IMG/VR virus record: IMGVR_UViG_3300018432_000001
Coordinates: 78,478 to 142,477 of that record
Strand: one strand, 5' to 3'
Source: a virus
Length of the DNA: 64,000 bases
Part shown: positions 57,378-64,000 of the stretch, one piece after another
Layout: each line of letters starts with the position of its first letter
Numbering within the stretch: the first letter of the stretch is position 1
The notes under the pieces: generated by a model
Told to the model about the DNA's origin: nothing
Seen by the model: the letters and a program-made list of their open reading frames with translations, nothing else
Database searches by the model: none
Position numbers and translations under genes: made by a program

Positions 57378-57752
57378 TCAGAGGCGGCGATGGAGCCCCG
57401 CGAGCAGGGCCTTCAGCATCTGCACGTCGGCGGGATCGGCCAGCTGCGGCGAACGCGCTTGTACCGCACCGGCTTTGATGAGATCGGACACCAGTACTTT
57501 AACAACTGATCGGGGCAGGTGCAGGTGAGCTGACACCTCCGCGACCGACATCGGCTCGCTGCGGCACAGCAGCAGCACCTGGCTGTGCTCCCCGCCCAGC
57601 TCGCCGACGCCGTCGGCGAACCGTGCCCCCTCAATCGCGGCGACCAGTGTGGTGATGTCGAGCTTCACGCTCGCCCTGGTGCGCCCCCCGGTAGCGGTGT
57701 AAGGGCGCCCCAGGGGGCTGTCGCGGACCGGCTCGTCATGGTCGGCGCTCAT
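57378..57752 (-). CDS. DUF742 protein (conservon CvnC-like)
   Basis: GAGG lies before the ATG at 57752; 124 residues. The family pattern is clear: LGRPYTATGGRTRASVKLDI, LGGEHSQVLLLCRSEPMSVA, EVSAHLHLPRSVVKVLVSDL and a final LKALLAGLHRRL. In Streptomyces conservons CvnC works with CvnB and the G protein CvnD downstream of a sensor kinase. No GTPase or kinase gene is present here, so the phage protein would have to act on host partners or on the adjacent phage proteins. Confidence 0.8.
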   Translation of the reverse strand: MSADHDEPVRDSPLGRPYTATGGRTRASVKLDITTLVAAIEGARFADGVGELGGEHSQVLLLCRSEPMSVAEVSAHLHLPRSVVKVLVSDLIKAGAVQARSPQLADPADVQMLKALLAGLHRRL

Positions 57753-57759
57753 GGCGTCC

Positions 57760-58209
57760 TCACCGCGCGGCGGGACGCTCAGGGGTGGGAAGGAAGGACC
57801 GGACGCTGGCGACGAACTTCTGCGTCTCGAACCCCACCAGCGCGGCATCGGCCTCGCGGGTGGTGACCACGGCCAGGACGGTGCCCAGACCGGCCGAGGA
57901 GATGAACAGCAGCATGTCGTCCAGCTCGACCAGCACTTGGCGGACGGTGGTGGACGCGGGCACCACGGGCGCTTCGCTGTCCGTAGCTGCCACGATGGCG
58001 GCGCTGCGCGCCAGGGAGAACAGGCCCGAGGCGGTGGCGGCGAGCTGGGCAGCCTGCTCGGTGCCCAGGCCGACAGCGCACCGGGTGATGCCGTCCGAGG
58101 ACAGCAGCATCGCGCCGTGGGAGTGGCGGATGTCGGTAAGCATCTGCTGCAGCCGCACGGTCAGGTCGGTGCCGTCGATGAGGGGGACGGTGAAGGAACG
58201 GTCGGACAC
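57760..58209 (-). CDS. Roadblock/LC7 domain protein (conservon CvnB-like)
   Basis: A GTG behind AAGGAG gives 149 residues. The LC7 fold is recognisable by RHSHGAMLLSSDGITRCAVG, LAATASGLFSLARSAAIVAA, VRQVLVELDDMLLFISSAGL and GTVLAVVTTREADAALVGFE. LC7 proteins regulate small GTPases; in conservons CvnB is the GTPase-activating-type partner of CvnD. It lies 7 bases upstream of the DUF742 gene, in the same order as in Streptomyces chromosomes. Confidence 0.82.
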   Translation of the reverse strand: MSDRSFTVPLIDGTDLTVRLQQMLTDIRHSHGAMLLSSDGITRCAVGLGTEQAAQLAATASGLFSLARSAAIVAATDSEAPVVPASTTVRQVLVELDDMLLFISSAGLGTVLAVVTTREADAALVGFETQKFVASVRSFLPTPERPAAR

Positions 58210-58254
58210 GGGAGTCTCCTTGATAGTGATCGGGATGGATGAGGTGGTTGAAAA

Positions 58255-58608
58255 TCAGGGGGCCGGGGGCAGTTCGTTGCGGTTGAAGCGGGGGACGTGT
58301 GCTTTCTCCAAATCGATCTTGCCCGCCCGCGTACCCCGGACGTATTCGATCAGCTGCCGTTCGATGATTTTGCACTGCTCGGTTTCGAACCGCTTGGCGA
58401 ACACGCGCACCGAAGCCGCAATGCCCTCACGCCAGCGGGCGACAACTTCCAGGGGCTGCCCGGGTTCATCGAGGATGGGGACCACAATGCGCCGGGCCTC
58501 GTTCTTGGCCTCGACCGTGCCGGTGAACCCCACCTGCATCTGCTCGTCGCCGATGCCGATGAGCAGGTCGATCTCCTCGACCGCTCGCCATTCGTCTTCA
58601 GGCTTCAT
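58255..58608 (-). CDS. Hypothetical protein
   Basis: AAGGGAA lies before the ATG; 117 residues. It has beta strands (EIDLLIGIGDEQMQVGFTGT, RRIVVPILDEPGQPLEVVAR) and a long helix (SVRVFAKRFETEQCKIIERQ). It is 45 bases upstream of the LC7 gene and probably co-transcribed. No family is recognised. Confidence 0.6.
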   Translation of the reverse strand: MKPEDEWRAVEEIDLLIGIGDEQMQVGFTGTVEAKNEARRIVVPILDEPGQPLEVVARWREGIAASVRVFAKRFETEQCKIIERQLIEYVRGTRAGKIDLEKAHVPRFNRNELPPAP

Positions 58609-58612
58609 GGGA

Positions 58613-59164
58613 TCAGTTCCCTTCCGGATCGGGCATCAGCAGCAGCGCATCGCGCAGGCGCCGCGCCGCTTCGGCCGGGGAGTGGCCGTCCCATTCGGGC
58701 GGTAGCGGCACCTCAGGAACGGCGAACAGGTTCCAGTCGGCGTTGGCGTAGTGGAAGCTGACCTGCCCGGTCGGCAGCTCGGCGACGACAATGAAGTACT
58801 TGCCGTCAAAGCAGCGCTCGCCGTCGTGATGACGGCGGGACTTGACGACCTTCCAGCCCTTTGCCAGCCACGCGGGCGTCGCGTGCGCGTGCAGCAGCAG
58901 CCGGGATTCGTAGAGCTCTTTGTGGGTGTGGAACCCGTCCGAAGCTTCCCCGGAGGCCAGTTCAGCACGAAGCCGGTGCACCTCGGCGCGGTAGCCGAGC
59001 AGCACCGCCAGCCCGTTCTCGGTGAGTTTCTGCGGAGGTTCGGCGAGATAGTCGGTGCCGCACTCCAGGCAGATCATGTGCGTGGTCTCGCGTGTCCGTC
59101 CCGAGCAGGTCAGACAGGCACTCCCGGCCCCCAGTTGCTGGACTTGGGCACTCTTTTCAGCCAT
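58613..59164 (-). CDS. Zinc-ribbon protein with WDGHSP tail
   Basis: The ATG at 59164 overlaps the previous gene's end; 183 residues. N-terminal CLTCSGRTRETTHMICLECG is a four-cysteine zinc ribbon. The C-terminal part reads FHYANADWNLFAVPEVPLPP, then WDGHSPAEAARRLRDAL, a motif common in Streptomyces and their phages. Function unknown. Confidence 0.6.
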   Translation of the reverse strand: MAEKSAQVQQLGAGSACLTCSGRTRETTHMICLECGTDYLAEPPQKLTENGLAVLLGYRAEVHRLRAELASGEASDGFHTHKELYESRLLLHAHATPAWLAKGWKVVKSRRHHDGERCFDGKYFIVVAELPTGQVSFHYANADWNLFAVPEVPLPPEWDGHSPAEAARRLRDALLLMPDPEGN

Positions 59165-59429
59165 GGCTCTCGCTCCTGTCCTGGTTGAGCCCGAAAGCGC
59201 GGATGCGGCTGTGCGGGCAAGCCGGTTCGGTCTCGAACCAGCCGTGCTCCTGGCAGTATCCATGGTGGTCGAACGTGCACAAGCTGTCCTCGTAGAGGTC
59301 GAGCACCAACGTGCGGAGCCGGTCGATCTCGGCGAGGAGACGCGGGACGCTGTCGTACTCATCGACGCCCCGATAGTCCTCACGGATTGCTTCCAGGTCG
59401 GCGTCGGTGAGCGATTTGGCGGACGTCAT
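59157..59429 (-). CDS. Small helical protein with Cys/His C-terminus
   Basis: The ATG overlaps the previous stop; 90 residues. A helical part (LEAIREDYRGVDEYDSVPRL, LLAEIDRLRTLVLDLYE) is followed by SLCTFDHHGYCQEHGWFETE and ACPHSRIR, which could bind zinc. Confidence 0.55.
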   Translation of the reverse strand: MTSAKSLTDADLEAIREDYRGVDEYDSVPRLLAEIDRLRTLVLDLYEDSLCTFDHHGYCQEHGWFETEPACPHSRIRAFGLNQDRSESHG

Positions 59430-59665
59430 CGGGCAGTGCCTTTCTCGGTGGAGCGGGAGACAGCGGCCATGCCGCACGTGCAGGTGCCGCTGCCTTCGAT
59501 CCGGCAGCGCTCGAAGTGCCACCAGTGGGTGGACTCCGGTCGCGCCGTCGACAACGGCCCCAGTACCACGGTGGAACCGTCCAGCGCGCACGAGCTGATC
59601 GCTTCGGCCAGGATCATTGGACCGAAATGCATCTGCAGGGCCCACATGGGGGGTATCGCTTTCAT
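59426..59665 (-). CDS. Small hypothetical protein
   Basis: The ATG at 59665 overlaps the previous stop; 79 residues, MKAIPPMWALQMHFGPMILA first. A CRIEGSGTCTCG segment lies near the end. The large open frame upstream is a shadow. No family is recognised. Confidence 0.5.
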   Translation of the reverse strand: MKAIPPMWALQMHFGPMILAEAISSCALDGSTVVLGPLSTARPESTHWWHFERCRIEGSGTCTCGMAAVSRSTEKGTAR

Positions 59666-60081
59666 CGCCTGGCTCCGCTCTGGGGGAGTGCGAGGGAGCC
59701 GCCCTCGCTCGGGAAATCTTCCGGCCGCGCCCGCGCCGCCGCGCTGGTGCCGGTGCCGATCCACTCGATGCGTTCGCTGCGGGTGACATTGCCTGCCTCG
59801 TTGTGCAGCTGCGCACCGTGGTAGCCGATATGCGGCCACCGGTCGCACTGGTAGACGTCATAGACAGCGTCGCACTTGTGGACCGGCTGCGCCAGCCCCG
59901 ACTTGCGGCCGATCGTCCACCGCGACCCATCGGCCGCGATGTGGTGGCGCGGACTGCGTGCCTTGCTCTGCTCGTGCCCCCGCTGGCGCTTGCAGCGGCT
60001 ACCCCCATGATGGGCCTCGCACCGAGGCCTGCCATCGGGCAGCGGGGCATCGTTGGGAAAATCGAAAGGAAGGGTGGACAT
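59662..60081 (-). CDS. Hypothetical protein
   Basis: The ATG at 60081 has AAGG nearby; 139 residues starting MSTLPFDFPNDAPLPDGRPR. It has CEAHHGGSRCKRQRGHEQS, a Cys/His cluster seen in several actinophage proteins, then KCDAVYDVYQCDRWPHIGYH. It overlaps the upstream gene by 83 bases, which is unusual. Confidence 0.5.
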   Translation of the reverse strand: MSTLPFDFPNDAPLPDGRPRCEAHHGGSRCKRQRGHEQSKARSPRHHIAADGSRWTIGRKSGLAQPVHKCDAVYDVYQCDRWPHIGYHGAQLHNEAGNVTRSERIEWIGTGTSAAARARPEDFPSEGGSLALPQSGARR

Positions 60082-60310
60082 GCGATAACGCTCCGCGCGG
60101 TAATGAGACCGGCCGGGTGGGAGGAACCAGCCGTACCTGCCGGGTGTACTGCCAGTTGGGCTCCCGCATCCCGATCGACCATTGCGTGTTGTAGTCGTTG
60201 GCCGCTGCCGCAGCCGCCTCAGAATCGACGTAGGCCAGCAGGGGATGATCCGGGCCGCCGTCAACGGCCAGCAGCACCGTGATCTCCTCAGGCCAGCCCC
60301 CGTCGTTCAC
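59999..60310 (-). CDS. Hypothetical protein overlapping the next gene
   Basis: A GTG overlapping the previous stop (GTGA) gives 103 residues. The first 65 residues (EEITVLLAVDGGPDHPLLAY,  then NTQWSIGMREPNWQYTRQVR) look like a real small domain. The last 28 residues lie in the other gene's coding sequence and are arginine-rich, so the original stop may have been lost. Confidence 0.5.
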   Translation of the reverse strand: MNDGGWPEEITVLLAVDGGPDHPLLAYVDSEAAAAAANDYNTQWSIGMREPNWQYTRQVRLVPPTRPVSLPRGALSHVHPSFRFSQRCPAARWQASVRGPSWG

Positions 60311-60582
60311 GATGCCCCCTGCTGTGACTCCAGCGCCAGCCGATTGCGCCGCTGGCGGTCGTAGCAGCAGGCCTCACGTGTGTGACCGGCTTCGATGTCG
60401 TCGGCGCCCTTCATGATCGCGTCGGTGACGGCGTCGATGAGGGCCCATCGGGACAGGTCGCCGTCGGGAAGGTCGTCGAACAGGCGCCCGTGCAGGGATT
60501 CGCATTCGAGCCATTCGGCGACGCTACGCCACTGCGGCGCATCGGCGGGAGGGCCGTAACCACCCCAAAGGTCGCGAGCCAT
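60307..60582 (-). CDS. Small hypothetical protein
   Basis: AAGGAGA lies before the ATG; 91 residues, MARDLWGGYGPPADAPQWRS first. It is acidic and helical (LSRWALIDAVTDAIMKGADD). No family is recognised. Confidence 0.6.
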   Translation of the reverse strand: MARDLWGGYGPPADAPQWRSVAEWLECESLHGRLFDDLPDGDLSRWALIDAVTDAIMKGADDIEAGHTREACCYDRQRRNRLALESQQGAS

Positions 60583-60637
60583 CACGGTCTCCTTCGACGT
60601 CGTAATCAGGTGCTTTCGCGTTGTTCGAGGCCAAATC

Positions 60638-61522
60638 CTACCGGGATGAGGTGTCGGCCTGCTGCGCTTTCGCGGCCTGGCGCGCCTTCTTCGCCTCCGC
60701 GCGTTCGGCGCGGACCTGGCGCCGATCCCCGGCATACCGCTGCAGCGCCCGCGTGACCACCAGCGACATCTCCGCACGGTTGCGCTTGGAGTGCAGCTCC
60801 TTGACGTCTCGCTCGCTGAGCAGCACCGCCACCTCCACGTAGTGCCACGTGCGCCCCGGCTCGGCGGCCTTCTCCGGCGGGGGCGGCGCGTCGCACTGCT
60901 CCCGCAGGAACGCGTTCAACACCCTGCCGATCCGTGCCCGCGCCGTCCCTTCAGCACCGGTCGCCCCTTCGGCGAGGATCTGCACGTCGACCTCGGGGAA
61001 GCGGTTCACCGTGAAGTACAGCCGGTACCAGACCCGCTTGCCTTTCGAGCCCGCCACGATCCCGGTCTCGGCCACGATGCGCATGATCTCGTGCAACGGC
61101 GCGCCCGGGTAGTCGAAGACGACCGTTCTGGCGGTGGCACCACCGGGCTCGGACGGCTCCAGTATCTCCCACTCGTACGGGGTCGGTCGCCGGTAGGCTC
61201 CCGGCAGTTTGAAGATCGGCTGCGGGGACAGCAGCAGGTGTTCCTCCTCGAACGACTGGCGCATCTGGATCGCACTGACCGGCGGCACCGGATCGGGAGG
61301 ATTCGCGCCGCGCCGCTTGCACCGCCCCAACAAGGCGATGAAGTCACCGGGCATGAGCCTGCCCAGGTTGCCCAGGCCCTGCTGACCGGTGGTCTTCTGG
61401 ATTTCGTGGGCGACCAGCCGCAAGTCGTACGCTTTCGGGTCCGACTGCCAGTCGATGATCATGGCGGCCAAGGTATCGAAATACGCCTCGCGCTCCAGCG
61501 CGGCCTTGATGTCGGGGTTCAT
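60638..61522 (-). CDS. Hypothetical protein of 294 residues
   Basis: AAGGCGG lies upstream of the ATG. The product has an N-terminal helical part (DTLAAMIIDWQSDPKAYDLR), a beta-rich middle (GKRVWYRLYFTVNRFPEVDV) and a C-terminal basic helix (RYAGDRRQVRAERAEAKKAR). No catalytic motif is recognised. It is among the largest unidentified genes in the operon, which makes it a useful search target. Confidence 0.6.
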   Translation of the reverse strand: MNPDIKAALEREAYFDTLAAMIIDWQSDPKAYDLRLVAHEIQKTTGQQGLGNLGRLMPGDFIALLGRCKRRGANPPDPVPPVSAIQMRQSFEEEHLLLSPQPIFKLPGAYRRPTPYEWEILEPSEPGGATARTVVFDYPGAPLHEIMRIVAETGIVAGSKGKRVWYRLYFTVNRFPEVDVQILAEGATGAEGTARARIGRVLNAFLREQCDAPPPPEKAAEPGRTWHYVEVAVLLSERDVKELHSKRNRAEMSLVVTRALQRYAGDRRQVRAERAEAKKARQAAKAQQADTSSR

Positions 61523-61592
61523 CGTTCAGCAACCGCCTTTCGCGGGGCCCGGGGGGAGGAGTGGGGGATCATACGGTTGACACATCATTCGT

Positions 61593-61976
61593 TCATTGCT
61601 TCCTGTTCTCGGGAGGAGCGGGGGCGACGGTGTAGACCGCCAAGTAGTCGAACACGGTCGAGCGCCCGATCAACACACCGGCCGTCCAACCATGGGCGGC
61701 GGCCTTGCGGTCGATCTCTTCGGGGCGCCACGATTCCAGCGGCACATTGTGGCACGAGCCCTCGATCCGGGCGCAGTACCCGCAGTACACGGTCATCTCC
61801 TTGCCCAGCAGCATCAGTCGCCAGCCGTCGCCGCTCAGGTCGATGCCGACCTCATCGGAGCGGCCACGGATGCAGTCCATGACCAGGGACATCGGCCGAT
61901 CTAGTAGCCCGCAGAACCGGCACGGGCTGGTCAGCTCGGCGATGAGCGCCAGGGTGTTGAAGTCGTCGTCATTCAT
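61593..61976 (-). CDS. Hypothetical protein with paired cysteines
   Basis: The ATG at 61976 has TACGCT 6 bases upstream (leaderless pattern). The 127-residue product contains CRFCGLL and CGYCARIEGSC pairs, possibly one zinc site, around an alpha-beta core (GDGWRLMLLGKEMTVYCGYC). It probably starts a transcription unit. Confidence 0.6.
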   Translation of the reverse strand: MNDDDFNTLALIAELTSPCRFCGLLDRPMSLVMDCIRGRSDEVGIDLSGDGWRLMLLGKEMTVYCGYCARIEGSCHNVPLESWRPEEIDRKAAAHGWTAGVLIGRSTVFDYLAVYTVAPAPPENRKQ

Positions 61977-62010
61977 GCGCGCAGCGTAGAGAGGATACCG
62001 AATCGGTGTG

Positions 62011-62430
62011 TCAGGGTGCGGGGTGCAGCAGGTGGGAGACGTCCTCGGCCGGGCCGAAGTCGGCGGTCGCGCCGGTGACGTGGGCCCACAGCAGGTCGTT
62101 GCCCCACATGGGCCAGTGGTCGTCGTACCCGATGCGGTGCTGCTCCCAGCGGCGACCGTCAGGGGTGCGCCACAGCGACCGGCGCACCTGCTGCTCCTCG
62201 GTTTCGCCGTCAATGCAGCGGCAGACCGAGACCGTGCGGGTGAACGTGGCCTCCCACGGGCCGTCGTCGCCGTGGGGTATGACCATCCGGTAGTGGAAGC
62301 CGTCGCCGGGGAGGGTGTCCTCGGGTGGCGATTCGGCGACCAGTCCCCAGGAGAGGTAGCCGTAGCGGCCGAACTCGACGATGTGGCCGACCACCGGGAC
62401 TACATGCGGGCCTTCCAGCCGTGTGGTCAC
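62011..62430 (-). CDS. Hypothetical protein
   Basis: A GTG overlapping the previous stop gives 139 residues. It is tryptophan- and beta-rich (YGYLSWGLVAESPPEDTLPG, HRIGYDDHWPMWGNDLLWAH). No family is recognised. Confidence 0.55.
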   Translation of the reverse strand: MTTRLEGPHVVPVVGHIVEFGRYGYLSWGLVAESPPEDTLPGDGFHYRMVIPHGDDGPWEATFTRTVSVCRCIDGETEEQQVRRSLWRTPDGRRWEQHRIGYDDHWPMWGNDLLWAHVTGATADFGPAEDVSHLLHPAP

Positions 62431-62912
62431 GACGCTACCTCAGCGAATCCGGCAGGCCACGCATGGCAGCCACAGGGGATATCCCCCCCGCGCCGCTGCC
62501 AGACGGCGTACGCGGTTTCGGCCTGCTCCTCGGACCACGACTCGGTGATGGTAAGGATCTTGATGGCGATACGCAACTGTTCGAGCGGCTGATGACGTTC
62601 GCTCGCCCAGTCGGGGTGCCCGTAATAATAGGCGGTGTCGTGCACCTGGTGACCTTCCGGCCATCCCACGTTGGGCACGAATTTCGTTGCTTCGGTGGGG
62701 ATGTCGCCAGCCTCAATGCGCGCGATGGCCCGGGTGAGGTACGTGATGGTGTTGCGTGCCTCGTCGCCGACCAACAGCTCGGTGTTGTGGTCTTCGAGGT
62801 GAACGTGCAGGGGGCCACCGAGTTCATCGAGTGCGAACAGGGAGCTAGCGAGGTCGCAGAAGGCGTCAAGGCCTGCGGGCTCAGCAACGAGCACGTCGTC
62901 AGTGCGGGTCAT
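62427..62912 (-). CDS. Hypothetical protein
   Basis: The ATG has TAAGGT 6 bases upstream (leaderless pattern); 161 residues. It is helical at the N-terminus (LDAFCDLASSLFALDELGGP) and contains TEATKFVPNVGWPEGHQVHD. No family is recognised. Confidence 0.55.
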   Translation of the reverse strand: MTRTDDVLVAEPAGLDAFCDLASSLFALDELGGPLHVHLEDHNTELLVGDEARNTITYLTRAIARIEAGDIPTEATKFVPNVGWPEGHQVHDTAYYYGHPDWASERHQPLEQLRIAIKILTITESWSEEQAETAYAVWQRRGGDIPCGCHAWPAGFAEVAS

Positions 62913-62929
62913 TCGCGTACCTTACGCTC

Positions 62930-63259
62930 TCATTCGTCGCTTTCGTCTGCACGACGTTCCCACAGCTGCCGGTAAGAAGGCTCCTCGTGCCAGCGGCGTG
63001 CGTGCTCGACCATGCGAGGCCCGGTGAGCAACGCGATGACCAGGTTCTCGAACACCATGGCAGCGGTCACAACGACATTGAACAGGCCTGCCACGACCGG
63101 CAGCACGGGCAGTATCGACACCAAGCCGATGAGTACGCAGGCCACGACCGCATAGAAGGTCATGGCGATGATGATTACGGCGCGCTGATGTCCGGGGGAG
63201 GGAGCCGGTACCGGCAGCCCGTGTGGGCCTACCCTCCGGCGCTGGGTTTTATCCTTCAT
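62930..63259 (-). CDS. Membrane protein with two helices
   Basis: The start overlaps the nucleotidyltransferase end; 109 residues. After a basic N-terminus come two hydrophobic helices (AVIIIAMTFYAVVACVLIGL and VVTAAMVFENLVIALLTGPR) and an acidic end. No family is recognised. Confidence 0.6.
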   Translation of the reverse strand: MKDKTQRRRVGPHGLPVPAPSPGHQRAVIIIAMTFYAVVACVLIGLVSILPVLPVVAGLFNVVVTAAMVFENLVIALLTGPRMVEHARRWHEEPSYRQLWERRADESDE

Positions 63260-64000
63260 CGGGATCGCAGTCCTTTCCGTGGGATCTCTCGATTGCCTGC
63301 CAGTGTCGCTGGTGTGCGCTTACCGACCATGCCGAGAGCCGCTCCCAGTCCGGCGCCGGAGCCAACGGCGTCCGACCCCTCTCCATTGCCTGCATCATCC
63401 GCGCCCGCAGCGACCGGATATCCCACAGCACCTGCTCCAGATCCGGCACGCCCCCCGACTTCACCTTCAATACGCACTGCCGTTCCGGCTCCGGCATCGG
63501 CAACGTGAGCCGCCCGTGCTCGGCGATCTCCAGCCCCTGATATCCCAGCCGCAGCGCATGCGAGGCGAACTTCGTGTCGTACCCGTACTTCGCCACCAGC
63601 TCCGGACGTTTCGGCATCGAACCCCGAGGGCCCTTTCCCAGCAGCTTCTGCACCTGGCTGTCGAGGTAATGCGCCGACCGGTCCACGACCTTCCCCGACA
63701 AGAACGCGGGCGCCAGCGCCCGCAGCTCCTCGCCCAGCTCGCTCGTGGCGTACACCGACTTCTCCGGCGCGAACAGCATCGACAGGACCGTGGGGTTCCC
63801 GTCCGTTGCCAGCCGCAGATACTTCCGCAGTGCATACAGCACTCGGTCGGTATCGCCTGGTTGCGAGCGGCGCCCTTCCGCCTGCGTCCGGTACGTGTAG
63901 GTGTCCATGGGTTTCGCCAGGCCGATCACACAGCCAGCAGGTTCGATGAACACCCCCATCTCGTCGTGGTCGTCGGTGCCCGCGATCGCGATGCCGTGCA
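63249..64000 (-). CDS. Nucleotidyltransferase superfamily protein, N-terminus outside the window
   Basis: The frame is open to the window edge. The visible N-terminal part reads LHGIAIAGTDDHDEMGVFIE, then PAGCVIGLAKPMDT. The D-x-D-E metal site and the following strands are those of the DNA polymerase beta-type nucleotidyltransferases common in actinophages. RVLYALRKYLRLATDGNPTV and a LDSQVQKLLGKGPRGS helix follow. The target, RNA ends or a small molecule, is unknown. Confidence 0.75.
   Translation of the reverse strand, partial: HGIAIAGTDDHDEMGVFIEPAGCVIGLAKPMDTYTYRTQAEGRRSQPGDTDRVLYALRKYLRLATDGNPTVLSMLFAPEKSVYATSELGEELRALAPAFLSGKVVDRSAHYLDSQVQKLLGKGPRGSMPKRPELVAKYGYDTKFASHALRLGYQGLEIAEHGRLTLPMPEPERQCVLKVKSGGVPDLEQVLWDIRSLRARMMQAMERGRTPLAPAPDWERLSAWSVSAHQRHWQAIERSHGKDCDPDEG

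Overview
The window is one side of the genome of a GC-rich tailed phage (a long-tailed siphovirus) of an actinomycete, most likely Streptomyces or a close relative. Evidence for the host group: uniformly high GC coding bias, GTG and TTG starts, an actinophage-type major tail protein and head-to-tail adaptor, a Streptomyces-style XRE regulator with a TPR body, and a gene trio that otherwise belongs to actinobacterial conservons. The left and right edges cut through genes, and terminase, portal and most head genes are not present.

Layout. 1-18.5 kb (plus strand) is the late structural region: the end of an unidentified gene, a major tail protein with PKD domains, a block of fn3/PKD-rich proteins, a coiled-coil tail fibre, head-to-tail adaptor and completion proteins, two tail-assembly chaperone frames, a 1,262-residue tape measure protein and two minor tail proteins. 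An initiator-like tRNA-Met sits inside this block on the minus strand. 18.5-20.0 kb (minus) is a plasmid-like ParA partition operon. 20.2-23.9 kb (plus) holds two tandem paralogous receptor-binding-type proteins with a phosphodiesterase-like barrel. 23.9-38.1 kb (mostly minus) carries a recombination set (Cas4-like nuclease, RecA-like Sak4 ATPase, SSB, RusA resolvase), a MazEF-like toxin-antitoxin pair, a sulfotransferase and many small genes of unknown role. 38.4-43.1 kb has a winged-helix replication initiator with repeats and an AT-rich stretch inside its own gene (a probable origin), an XRE-TPR regulator and a GH26-like glycoside hydrolase. 43.3-64 kb (minus) begins with a UvrD-like helicase, six tRNA genes, a TM2 protein and a RecD2-like helicase, then a long run of tightly overlapping small genes. 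That run includes four membrane proteins and a GAF - DUF742 - roadblock/LC7 cassette resembling part of a Streptomyces conservon, and it ends in a nucleotidyltransferase cut by the window edge.

Expression. Plus-strand structural genes are preceded by a recurring element close to ATGTCCGATTTGTC followed by an AT-richer hexamer, probably a phage late promoter. A separate set of about twelve genes has a TANNNT-type -10 box only 6-8 bases before the start codon and little or no ribosome binding site, which predicts leaderless mRNAs. The phage also encodes an initiator-type tRNA-Met. Rho-independent-type hairpins separate most transcription units. The tRNA set (fMet, Pro-TGG, Thr-CGT, Gly-TCC, Arg-CCG, Leu-CAA, Val-CAC) would support translation of the phage's own genes.

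All functional calls are made by eye from motifs and remembered family patterns. No database search was run.
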